DNA of 52,781 bases from a bacterium (GTDB lineage: Bacteria; Pseudomonadota; Alphaproteobacteria; Sphingomonadales; Sphingomonadaceae): assembly GCA_030824575.1 (NCBI GenBank), contig JAVBXL010000054.1:1-52781 (forward strand), in the 5' to 3' direction. The notes under the pieces were generated by a model that was given only the letters and a program-made list of their open reading frames with translations, made no database searches and was not told where the DNA came from. Every line of letters begins with the position of its first letter. Position 1 is the first letter of the stretch. The translations under genes were made by a program, and so were the position numbers. Shown here piece by piece: positions 9,417 to 19,403 of this stretch.

Positions 9417-10697
9417 ATGGATGTGACGATCGGACGCTTGTTGCAACAAGCCATCGAAGCGCGGCGGCAGGGCCGGGCGGCGGAGGCGGAGCGTATATTG
9501 GGGGAGGCACTGGCGCGCCAGCCGGGTGAGCCACAGTTACTGAACCTGCTGGGACTGATCGCGCTGGATCGCGGTGATTTTGCTGGCGCACGCACCCAGT
9601 TCCAGGCCGCGGCGCAGGCCGATCCGGGCGAAGCGGCGCTCTGGATGAACGTGGCGTCGGCCGAACGGGGCCTGGGCGCGGTGGAGGCTGAACGGGCGGC
9701 GCTGAACCGGGCGATCACCATCGACCAGCGCAACCTGATGGCGCAGATCCGCATGGCGCAATTGCAGCAACGACTGGACGAGGCGCAGGGCGCGGCCGAC
9801 AGTTGGAACAAGGTGCTGGCGCTGACGAGCGGCATGACCGACATTCCGCCCCAGTTGGGCGAGACATTGGCGCAGGCGCGCCAGTTCGTCAGCGACCATC
9901 ATGCCCGCTTCGCCGCCTTCGTCGAAGCGAAACTGGCCGAGCGGTTGGGCCAAGCCGACGCGGTGACGCAACGCCGGTTCCAGGCATGCCTCGACAGAGA
10001 GTTCGGCCGTCGCACCATCTATCAGAATCACTGTTCCGGCCTGCATTACCCCTTCCTGCCCGCCGACGAGTTTTTCGATCGCGGCCATTTCCCGTGGATG
10101 GCGCAACTGGAGGCGCAGACCGATGCGATTCGCGCCGAGTTTATGGCGATGATCGCCAAAGATGGCGGCACGGTCCGACCCTATGTGCGGCAGGAAGCCG
10201 GGACGCCGGAAAATAAGTGGACGGCGCTCGACGGATCGCTCGACTGGGGCGCGTCCTTCCTGTGGGAATATGGCGTGCGCAACGAGGCGGTCTGCGCCGC
10301 CTGTCCGCAAACCGTCGCGGCGCTGGAGGCATTGCCCCGCGCCGACATTCCGGGGCGCGCACCGTCGGCCTTCTTTTCGCTGCTCAAGCCCAAAAGCCGG
10401 ATTCCCGCCCATACCGGCGTCACCAACAGCCGCGCCATCGTCCATCTGCCACTGGTCGTGCCGCCGGGCTGTTTCTTTCGGGTCGGCGGCGAAACGCGGG
10501 CCTGGGAAGAAGGCGTCGCCTTCGCTTTCGACGACACGATCGAGCATGAAGCGTGGAACGAGAGCGAGCATGTGCGCGCGGTGTTGATATTCGATGTGTG
10601 GAACCCGCATTTGTCGCTTGAAGAACAGCAATTATTGAAGCAATTCTATGCCACAGCCGATGCGAGTAAGACGAACGACGTCCGCTCGACCATCTGA
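9417..10697 (+). CDS. TPR + aspartyl/asparaginyl beta-hydroxylase domain protein
   Basis: 426 residues. The N-terminal third is a run of tetratricopeptide-like helices (LLNLLGLIALDRGDFAGAR, then ALWMNVASAERGLGAVEAE). The C-terminal third is an AspH-type 2-oxoglutarate/Fe(II) oxygenase: PAHTGVTNSRAIVHLPLVV contains His332, and FDDTIEHEAWNES contains His377, the two expected iron ligands, with HVRAVLIFDVWNP after. Such enzymes hydroxylate Asp or Asn side chains of proteins or peptides. No signal peptide, so it acts in the cytosol. I chose the ATG at 9417 because a GGGGGG stretch lies just upstream and it opens with the first TPR helix; an ATG at 9393 is possible. The substrate is unknown; the TPR part is probably for partner binding. 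Confidence 0.8.
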   Translation: MDVTIGRLLQQAIEARRQGRAAEAERILGEALARQPGEPQLLNLLGLIALDRGDFAGARTQFQAAAQADPGEAALWMNVASAERGLGAVEAERAALNRAITIDQRNLMAQIRMAQLQQRLDEAQGAADSWNKVLALTSGMTDIPPQLGETLAQARQFVSDHHARFAAFVEAKLAERLGQADAVTQRRFQACLDREFGRRTIYQNHCSGLHYPFLPADEFFDRGHFPWMAQLEAQTDAIRAEFMAMIAKDGGTVRPYVRQEAGTPENKWTALDGSLDWGASFLWEYGVRNEAVCAACPQTVAALEALPRADIPGRAPSAFFSLLKPKSRIPAHTGVTNSRAIVHLPLVVPPGCFFRVGGETRAWEEGVAFAFDDTIEHEAWNESEHVRAVLIFDVWNPHLSLEEQQLLKQFYATADASKTNDVRSTI

Positions 10698-10766
10698 TCG
10701 ACGGCAGGCAGCGGGGTTCATGCGGAGAGGCAGGACCGGCCAGGCCGCCTTTCTGGGAGATTATAG

Positions 10767-11024
10767 ATGCCTATTTTGAAAAGCATGATCGCCGCCAGCC
10801 TGTTCGCCATGGCGATGCCCGCCCTGGCGCAGGACAAGCCAGCGGTGGATCGCAACGATCCCAGCGCGACCCGTTGCAAGCGAATAGCCGTCACCGGATC
10901 GCTGGTGCGCAAGGAGCGCATCTGCAAGACCAATGCGGAATGGCGGGCGATGAGCGAGCAGCAGAATCGCGATGCCGACGATTTGATCACCCGCAGCCGC
11001 GCGGGGATGAACCCCAGCGGCTGA
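10767..11024 (+). CDS. small exported two-cysteine protein
   Basis: 85 residues with a signal peptide (MPILKSMIAASLFAMAMPALA, cleavage before QDKP). The mature part is about 64 residues, hydrophilic, with two cysteines bracketing CKRIAVTGSLVRKERIC and followed by TNAEWRAM. Proteins of this pattern are, as I recall, common as small hypothetical secreted proteins in sphingomonads; no function is known to me. The two Cys could form a disulfide in the periplasm. It lies 69 bases after the TPR-hydroxylase gene on the same strand and is followed by a terminator, so the two could be co-transcribed. Confidence 0.75.
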   Translation: MPILKSMIAASLFAMAMPALAQDKPAVDRNDPSATRCKRIAVTGSLVRKERICKTNAEWRAMSEQQNRDADDLITRSRAGMNPSG

Positions 11025-11055
11025 TCGCTTTCGCTTTTCGATACGCCATTCGGGA

Positions 11056-11086
11056 AAAGGCCCGCCGAATCGACCGGCGGGCCTTT
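11056..11086. terminator. bidirectional hairpin terminator between small exported protein and clpB
   Basis: A 9-bp perfect GC stem (GGCCCGCCG at 11059-11067 with CGGCGGGCC at 11075-11083) is flanked by AAA on the left and TTT on the right, loop of 7. It separates two convergent genes and can act in both directions. Confidence 0.85.
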
Positions 11087-11091
11087 CTCCC

Positions 11092-13671
<2,580 letters not shown>

Positions 13672-13699
13672 GTTATCCCACTCACATCAGATGCTGCTG

Positions 13700-13727
13700 A
13701 TGTAGTGTTGCTCAAAAAGCACACAAG
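13700..13727 (-). promoter_or_regulatory. candidate RpoH (heat-shock) promoter of clpB
   Basis: On the minus strand CTTG (13727-13724) and CTACAT (13705-13700) are separated by 18 bases, resembling the alphaproteobacterial RpoH pattern CTTG-N17/18-CYTATNT except at one or two positions. It lies 29 bases upstream of the clpB start, a sensible distance, and clpB is a classic member of that regulon. The match is short, so this is a suggestion. Confidence 0.4.
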
Positions 13728-13745
13728 GGGCGATGCGTGATTCTC

Positions 13746-15395
13746 CTAGTGGGATGCCTTCTCCGCCTGTGGGGCGAACAGGTCACCGAAGAAATCCTTG
13801 GCGAACCAGCGAGGCGGCGCATCACCGTCCGCCATGGCGAGGGTGAGGCGGTAATTGGCCTCCGCAAAGCGCGCGCCGGCGGTCCAGTCGATCTTTTGCG
13901 TCATGTCGTCGCCTGGGCGATGATAGGCGCCGCCCAGGAAGTCCCCCCACGCCTTCTCGCCGCCATTGGCGTAGCCGGTGGCCAGGAATACGGCAGGCAC
14001 GCCCTGCTTCACGAACATATAATGGTCCGATCGCACGAAAATGCCCTCTTGCGGCATGGGATCGGGCGAGAGCGTGATGGTCATGGGCGCCACCGCCTTG
14101 GCGACGATCGGTCCCAGGGTCGAATGATCCGCGCCAAAGGCGATGACGTCGGTGAAGGGATAGAGCAGCAACGGCATGTCGAGGTCGACATTGCCGACGA
14201 TCTGGCTGACCGGCACGCTGGGATGGCGGGCGAAATAATCTGCGCCCAGCAGCCCCTTCTCCTCCCCGGTGGAGGCGAGGAAGATGATCGAGCGACGCGG
14301 CTTTTGCGGGGATTGCGCCATCGCGCGGGCGACCTCCAGCATGGTCGCGATGCCCGCCGCATTGTCGAGCGCGCCATTGTTGATGCGGTCCGTGTCAGGC
14401 TTATCGTCGGCTTTCGCCTCGCTGACCCCGATATGGTCGAGATGGGCGGACAGGACGACATATTGGTTTTTGAGAACCGGGTCGCTGCCGGGCAGGATGG
14501 CGACGACATTGGGGCTGGAGACGCGCTTGCCCACGCTATCCACCTGGATACGGGCGCTACCCTTGAGCGCGAACCCCTTTGGCTTGCCGCCCGATTTGTC
14601 GGCGAGTTTGCGGATCGCGGCGATCGACTGGGGCGCGCCGGCGAACAGCGCGGCGACCGCCGGTTCGTTCAACGTCGCGGTGGCGCGGATGCCTGGCGCG
14701 TCGACATGCGCCTTGCCGTCGGTGTCGACCCAGGTGAAGTCGGGATCATTGGCGAAGGCCAGCATCCGTGCCCAGGGCCGCGCCTTCATCGATTGGAGCG
14801 TGCCGACGCTGAGCATCCCGACCGCGCCATGCGACTGCGCCACCTTAGCCTTGGTCGCGGACAGATGCGCGCCCTCCTCGCTCGGCAACCCCTTGGGATA
14901 GCCGCGCAGAGTCACGACGATCTTGCCCTGCACGTCCAGCCCGGCATAGTCGTTAAGGCCCATGCGGGCATTTTCGATGCCATAGCCCACGAACACCAAG
15001 GGCGCCGACAGATCGACCTTCGGTTCGTCGGGATTCAATCCGACGATGACGTCCGTGCCGTGCGTCCAGCTTTTGGTCCCGCCGGGGCCGGTCAGGGTCA
15101 GCACGGCGGGCGTCGCGGTCCGTTCGGTCCGCTGGAAGCCGATGCGCTGGAGCCAGCTTCCGTCATCACCGGCAGGCTTGAGGCCGAGACCGTCGAACTG
15201 GCTGGCGACATAACGGGCCGCGATTTCATGCCCTTCGCTGCCGGTATCGCGGCCTGCCAGCAGGTCGTCGGCCAGAAATTCGACATGGGCGCGCATGGAA
15301 GCGGGGGTGAATACCGGGTCGGCGGCATTCTGTGCCGGGAGGGCGGCGGGGAGCAGCAGCGCCGTCATGGCGGCGAGAGCAAGAGCGGTTTTCAT
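13746..15395 (-). CDS. exported M28-family zinc aminopeptidase with PA domain
   Basis: 549 residues with a signal peptide (MKTALALAAMTALLLPAALPAQ). After an N-terminal segment the inserted protease-associated (PA) domain lies about residues 120-260 (LVFVGYGIENARMGLNDYAG, KIVVTLRGYPKG). The catalytic M28 domain has the full di-zinc set: SAHLDHIG with His318, NNGALDNAAG (bridging Asp), STGEEKG (catalytic Glu then zinc Glu), VGNVDLDM (Asp) and AYHRPGDD (His). It should release N-terminal residues from peptides in the periplasm or outside. Divergent from an exported M16 peptidase, with 179 bases between: together they suggest peptide scavenging. Start ATG at 15395 gives a clean signal peptide. 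Confidence 0.93.
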   Translation of the reverse strand: MKTALALAAMTALLLPAALPAQNAADPVFTPASMRAHVEFLADDLLAGRDTGSEGHEIAARYVASQFDGLGLKPAGDDGSWLQRIGFQRTERTATPAVLTLTGPGGTKSWTHGTDVIVGLNPDEPKVDLSAPLVFVGYGIENARMGLNDYAGLDVQGKIVVTLRGYPKGLPSEEGAHLSATKAKVAQSHGAVGMLSVGTLQSMKARPWARMLAFANDPDFTWVDTDGKAHVDAPGIRATATLNEPAVAALFAGAPQSIAAIRKLADKSGGKPKGFALKGSARIQVDSVGKRVSSPNVVAILPGSDPVLKNQYVVLSAHLDHIGVSEAKADDKPDTDRINNGALDNAAGIATMLEVARAMAQSPQKPRRSIIFLASTGEEKGLLGADYFARHPSVPVSQIVGNVDLDMPLLLYPFTDVIAFGADHSTLGPIVAKAVAPMTITLSPDPMPQEGIFVRSDHYMFVKQGVPAVFLATGYANGGEKAWGDFLGGAYHRPGDDMTQKIDWTAGARFAEANYRLTLAMADGDAPPRWFAKDFFGDLFAPQAEKASH

Positions 15396-15574
15396 GGCGG
15401 AGCGCTTTCCACTGGATGGCGGGTTGCGCCGAGGATTGCCGCCGTGCTGCGACCCTGTCCAGCAATAAGCGTATTGCGCGTCTAAAACGGCCCGCTATGC
15501 TGCATCCATTGTTGTACCGGCCGCGTTCTGCCCTGGTTCTGCCGATGCTAATCCCCCCTTTTCATGAGGTTCTC

Positions 15575-18436
15575 ATGGCCCTTTTCCCGATGTCGCGCCG
15601 CCTGTCCCTGATGATGGGCCTGTCGGTCCTGGCGCTGTCTCCTATGGCGCACGGCGCCACGGCCCAAGCCAGCGCCGCCCCCGCGCCGATCGCCAGCCTG
15701 GTGTCGCAGGTGGACATTCCCTATCAGGAATTCACGCTGAAGAACGGGCTTCGGGTGATCGTCCACACCGACCGCAAGGTGCCGATCGTCGCGGTGTCGA
15801 TCTGGTATCATGTCGGGTCGCGCTACGAACCGGCGGGTAAGACCGGCTTTGCCCATCTGTTCGAACATCTGATGTTCTATGGGTCGGAAAATGCCGATGG
15901 CCCCTTCTTCGGGCGGCTGGAGGATATCGGCGCGACCGACTGGAACGGGACGACCTGGTTCGATCGCACCAATTATTTCGAGACGGTGCCGACCGGCGCG
16001 CTGGACCGGGCGCTGTTTCTGGAATCCGACCGGATGGGCCATCTGCTGGGCGCGGTGACGCAGACCAAGCTGGATACCCAGCGCGGCGTGGTGCAGAATG
16101 AAAAGCGGATGGGCGAGAACGAGCCCTATGGCCTGGTGGAATATGCGCAGCTCGCTGCGCTGCTGCCCGAAGGCCATCCCTATCGCCATTCGACCATCGG
16201 TTCGATGGCGGACCTGAACGCCGCCAGCCTGGGCGACGTCCAGACCTGGTTCAAGACCCATTATGGCCCCAACAATGCCGTGCTGGTGCTGGCCGGCGAC
16301 ATCGACGTGCCAACGGCCAAGGCCAAGGTGGAGAAGTGGTTCGGCAACATCGCCGCGGGTCCCGCGCCCCAGGATGTCGACGCGACCGTGCCCACGCTGC
16401 CGCAGGATGTTGACAAGACGCTGCACGACAATGTTGCTGCCACCCGCCTGTATCGCAACTGGGCGGTGCCGGGGGTCAATTCGGCCGACCTGCAACAGTT
16501 GGACCTGGCCATGACGGTATTCGGCGGTCTTGGATCGTCACGCCTGGACAATGCGCTGGTGCGCGATGAAAAGGTGGCGGTCAGCGTGAAGGCCAGCATC
16601 CAGCCATTCGAGAAGCTGAGCTTTGCCGAAATCACCGTCGACGTGAAGCCCGGCGCCGATCCGGTGGCGGTGGGCAAGCGGCTGGACCAGTTGTTGGCGG
16701 ACTATCTGGCCAAGGGGCCGAGCGCCGACGAAGTGCTGCGCGCCGCGACGCAGCAGGCGTCGGGCACCATATCGGGCCTGGAGAAGGTTGGCGGCTTTAG
16801 CGGCAAGGCGGTGACGCTGGCCGAGGGTGCGGTCTATTCCAACGATCCCGCCAAATATAAGAAAGACCTGGCCGTCTATGCCGGGGCGACGCCGGCAACG
16901 GTGAGCGCCGCCGCGCGCAAATGGCTGGGCCGGCCGGTGCTGCGCCTGACCGTGGCGCCGGGCGAGCGCAGCGCCGCCGACAATGCGCTGGCGGGGAATG
17001 CGACGCATAGGCCCGCCTTCTTCCGCAATCCCGATGCTGCCGCACCCGTCGCGGCCACGCCCCCGGCCCCGACCAAGATCGCTGAGCCGCCGATCGAGCC
17101 GGTCAAGGATCTGGACTTCCCCGATGTCGAACATGCGACGCTGAAGAACGGCATCCCGGTGGTCCTGGCGCATCGCGCGACCGTGCCGACGGTGCGGGTG
17201 TCGGTCGCCTTCGACGCGGGCAATGCCGCCGACGATCGCGCCAAGCTGGGCACGGCGGGGCTGACCGCGGCGCTGCTGGACGAAGGCACGACGACCCGGT
17301 CGTCGGTGCAAATCGCCGAGGAGCAGGAGCGCCTTGGCGCATCGATCAGCACGGGCAACAGCATGGACCGGACCAATGTCGGCCTGTTCGCGCTGAAACC
17401 CAATCTGGACGCCTCGCTGGGCTTGCTGGCCGATGTGATCCGCAACCCGGCCTTCGCGCCGGCCGAAGTGGAGCGGCTGCGCGGACAGGTGCTGACCGGC
17501 ATCCAGGCGGAAAAGACGTCGCCGATGTCGATTGCGCAACGGATGCTGCCGCCGCTCCTGTACGGGCAGGCGCACCCCTATGGCATCCCCTTCACCGGGT
17601 CCGGCACCGAAACTGGCGTCAAGGCGGTGACGCGGGCGGACCTGACGGCGTTTCACGACGCCTGGCTGCGGCCCGACAATGCGACGATCTTCGTCGCGGG
17701 CGATACGACCCTGGCCGAACTCATGCCGCTGCTGGAAAAGCGGTTCGGCGACTGGAAGGCACCCAGGACGGCGAAGGGCGTCAAGACGTTCCGCATGGAC
17801 CGGATGATGCGCCCGGCCAAGATCGTGCTGATCGACAAGCCGCAAAGCCCCCAGTCGATGATCCTGGCGGGGCTGTTGACCAACAAGTCCGGGACCGACA
17901 ATCCGGTGACGTTGCAGACGGCCAACGAAGTGCTGGGCGGCGCGACATCCTCGCGGTTGTGGATGGACCTGCGCGAAACGAAAGGCTGGGCCTATGGCGT
18001 GGGCACGGCGCTGTCCGGGGTCAAGGAAACCATCCCCCTGCTGGTCTATGCCCCGGTGCAGACCGACAAGACCGGCGAATCAATCCAGGTGATCCGAAAG
18101 GATATGACCGAGTTTCTGACGACCAAGGGCACGACGGAGGCCGAGCGCAACCAGACGATCAACAGCCAGATCCTGTCGCTGCCCGGTAGTTTCGAAACCT
18201 CTTCGGACCTGCTGAGCGCGATGATGCGCAACAGCCTGATCGGCCGGCCGGACGATTATTATGAGACGCTCCCCAAAACCTATCGCGCCATGACCGCCGC
18301 CGATTTCGACAAGGCCGCGCGCGAGGCGATCAACCCCGATCGGTTGATCTGGGTCGTGGTCGGCGATGCCAAGCTGGTGCGACCGCAGCTTGACGCGGTG
18401 GGCTTGCCAGTGGAAATGGGCACATTGGCTGATTGA
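15575..18436 (+). CDS. exported M16-family zinc peptidase (two-domain, pitrilysin type)
   Basis: 953 residues, two M16 halves fused. A signal peptide (region MALFPMSRRLSLMMGLSVLALS to about GATAQA) directs it to the periplasm. The N-terminal half carries the inverted zinc motif HLFEH at 94-98 with a downstream Glu in the ENEPYG region (about residue 185). The C-terminal half, starting near VKDLDFPDVEHATLKNG, lacks HxxEH and is the usual inactive partner. A hydrophobic Pro/Ala linker joins them. The ATG at 15575 is chosen for GAGG 5 bases upstream and for the signal peptide; an upstream open frame adds nothing recognisable. It degrades peptides in the envelope; natural substrate unknown. Confidence 0.93.
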   Translation: MALFPMSRRLSLMMGLSVLALSPMAHGATAQASAAPAPIASLVSQVDIPYQEFTLKNGLRVIVHTDRKVPIVAVSIWYHVGSRYEPAGKTGFAHLFEHLMFYGSENADGPFFGRLEDIGATDWNGTTWFDRTNYFETVPTGALDRALFLESDRMGHLLGAVTQTKLDTQRGVVQNEKRMGENEPYGLVEYAQLAALLPEGHPYRHSTIGSMADLNAASLGDVQTWFKTHYGPNNAVLVLAGDIDVPTAKAKVEKWFGNIAAGPAPQDVDATVPTLPQDVDKTLHDNVAATRLYRNWAVPGVNSADLQQLDLAMTVFGGLGSSRLDNALVRDEKVAVSVKASIQPFEKLSFAEITVDVKPGADPVAVGKRLDQLLADYLAKGPSADEVLRAATQQASGTISGLEKVGGFSGKAVTLAEGAVYSNDPAKYKKDLAVYAGATPATVSAAARKWLGRPVLRLTVAPGERSAADNALAGNATHRPAFFRNPDAAAPVAATPPAPTKIAEPPIEPVKDLDFPDVEHATLKNGIPVVLAHRATVPTVRVSVAFDAGNAADDRAKLGTAGLTAALLDEGTTTRSSVQIAEEQERLGASISTGNSMDRTNVGLFALKPNLDASLGLLADVIRNPAFAPAEVERLRGQVLTGIQAEKTSPMSIAQRMLPPLLYGQAHPYGIPFTGSGTETGVKAVTRADLTAFHDAWLRPDNATIFVAGDTTLAELMPLLEKRFGDWKAPRTAKGVKTFRMDRMMRPAKIVLIDKPQSPQSMILAGLLTNKSGTDNPVTLQTANEVLGGATSSRLWMDLRETKGWAYGVGTALSGVKETIPLLVYAPVQTDKTGESIQVIRKDMTEFLTTKGTTEAERNQTINSQILSLPGSFETSSDLLSAMMRNSLIGRPDDYYETLPKTYRAMTAADFDKAAREAINPDRLIWVVVGDAKLVRPQLDAVGLPVEMGTLAD

Positions 18437-18459
18437 CGCCAACGTAAAGGAGATTGGAT

Positions 18460-18762
18460 ATGGCAAGTGTCGATGGCGCTTATGATTGCGTGGCCAAGAC
18501 GCCGATGGGCGACCAGAAGGGCGTGTTCACCGTCGTCAGCAGCGGCGACCGTTTCAACGGCACCTTTGCCGGGATGATGGGGTCGCTGGACGTGGTCGAT
18601 GGCAAGGTCGATGGCGACACGCTGACCTGGAAGATGGAAATGACCATGCCGATGCCGATGACGCTGGAATGCGAGGCGCAGGTGGCGGGCGACGCCATCA
18701 CCGGGACGATGCAGCTGGGCGCGTTCGGGGCGTCGGCCTTTAACGGGACGCGCCGGGGGTAA
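18460..18762 (+). CDS. small beta-rich hypothetical protein
   Basis: 100 residues without signal peptide or membrane segment. The alternating pattern (GAYDCVAKTPMGDQKGVFTVV, then RFNGTFAGMMGSLDVVDGKVDG, then ITGTMQLGAFGASAFNGTRRG; each quoted in part) suggests a small lipocalin-like or bacterial intracellular beta-barrel with GT repeats at strand turns. AAAGGAG at 18446-18452 lies 7 bases before the ATG at 18460 and decides the start. It follows the M16 gene by 23 bases and could be co-transcribed. I do not recognise a named family. Confidence 0.7.
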   Translation: MASVDGAYDCVAKTPMGDQKGVFTVVSSGDRFNGTFAGMMGSLDVVDGKVDGDTLTWKMEMTMPMPMTLECEAQVAGDAITGTMQLGAFGASAFNGTRRG

Positions 18763-18772
18763 GATGCTTTGA

Positions 18773-18840
18773 CTGTACTCCCGCGCAGGCGGGAGTACAG
18801 TTCAGACCGCAGGACTGGACTCCCGCCTGCGCGGGAGTAC
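18773..18840. repeat. pair of inverted REP-like GC palindromes
   Basis: Two nearly identical imperfect palindromes face each other: the left one has a 12-bp stem (CTGTACTCCCGC at 18773-18784 with GCGGGAGTACAG at 18789-18800, loop GCAG) and the right one an 8-bp core stem (ACTCCCGC at 18819-18826 with GCGGGAGT at 18831-18838, loop CTGC). The loops are reverse complements, so the second copy is the first turned around. They lie after the last gene of the M16 unit and before the MarR promoter, like bacterial interspersed mosaic elements. The first also could act as a terminator but lacks a T run. Confidence 0.85.
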
Positions 18841-18909
18841 GGCGCATTTGCCGGTTGATCGCACGGCCACTGTCCGTTGTGCGACAGCGAGCGAGACAGT
18901 TGTACGCCG

Positions 18910-18938
18910 TTGACATTTTTCATTAGTTAGCTATCTAA
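18910..18938 (+). promoter_or_regulatory. promoter and MarR-type operator at the start of the efflux operon
   Basis: TTGACA at 18910-18915 is a consensus -35 box. A 16-base near-perfect palindrome follows at 18923-18938 (TTAG, T, TAGCTA, T, CTAA; only the T/T pair breaks symmetry), similar to SlyA/MarR operators of the TTAGCAAGCTAA type. It covers the -10 position and touches the first ATG (18938). No ribosome-binding site is visible upstream. The first gene is a MarR protein, so autorepression is the natural reading; binding itself is inference. Confidence 0.65.
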
Positions 18939-19393
18939 TGGAAATGCCTCAGTCAGAACCCAAGCGCGCCCTGGCGCATAAAATGGCCCCGGTCGCCCGC
19001 GCCTGGCGGCAGTTGGCCGACACCGCATTGGCGGAATTCGGCGTGTCCAACAGCGCGGCATGGTGCCTGATCCATATCGACCGGCTGGGCGGTGAGGTGG
19101 GCCAGAGCGCGCTGGCCGAGTCGCTGGACATCAGCCAACCCTCTTTGGTTCGTACATTGGACCAGGTGCAGGCGGCGGGGCTGGTGCAGCGCGCGCAGCA
19201 CCCGGACGATAAACGATCCAACGTCATCATCCTGACCGACATTGGGCGCGATCTGGTAGGCCGGATCGAAGCGAAACTCGACGCCCTGCGGGTCGAATTG
19301 CTGAAGGACGTGCCGGACGGCGCGATCGAGGTGACCGTGTGGTTGCTCGACCTGCTGAGCCTGCGCATCGCCGAGCATAAGAGCCCGGCGTGA
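18938..19393 (+). CDS. MarR-family transcriptional regulator
   Basis: 151 residues with the MarR layout: N-terminal dimerisation helix, a winged-helix core (about 55-110: LAESLDISQPSLVRTLDQVQ as recognition region, then RAQHPDDKRSNVIILTDIG as the wing) and C-terminal helices. The wing motif D-D-K-R-S is intact. It begins the efflux operon and probably represses it, released by an aromatic or phenolic ligand, as in related MarR-controlled pumps. ATGs at 18938 and 18944 are both possible; the second sits where a promoter at 18910 would start its transcript, giving a leaderless message. The next gene begins 10 bases after its stop. Confidence 0.92.
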   Translation: MEMPQSEPKRALAHKMAPVARAWRQLADTALAEFGVSNSAAWCLIHIDRLGGEVGQSALAESLDISQPSLVRTLDQVQAAGLVQRAQHPDDKRSNVIILTDIGRDLVGRIEAKLDALRVELLKDVPDGAIEVTVWLLDLLSLRIAEHKSPA

Positions 19394-19403
19394 GCATTCG
19401 GCC

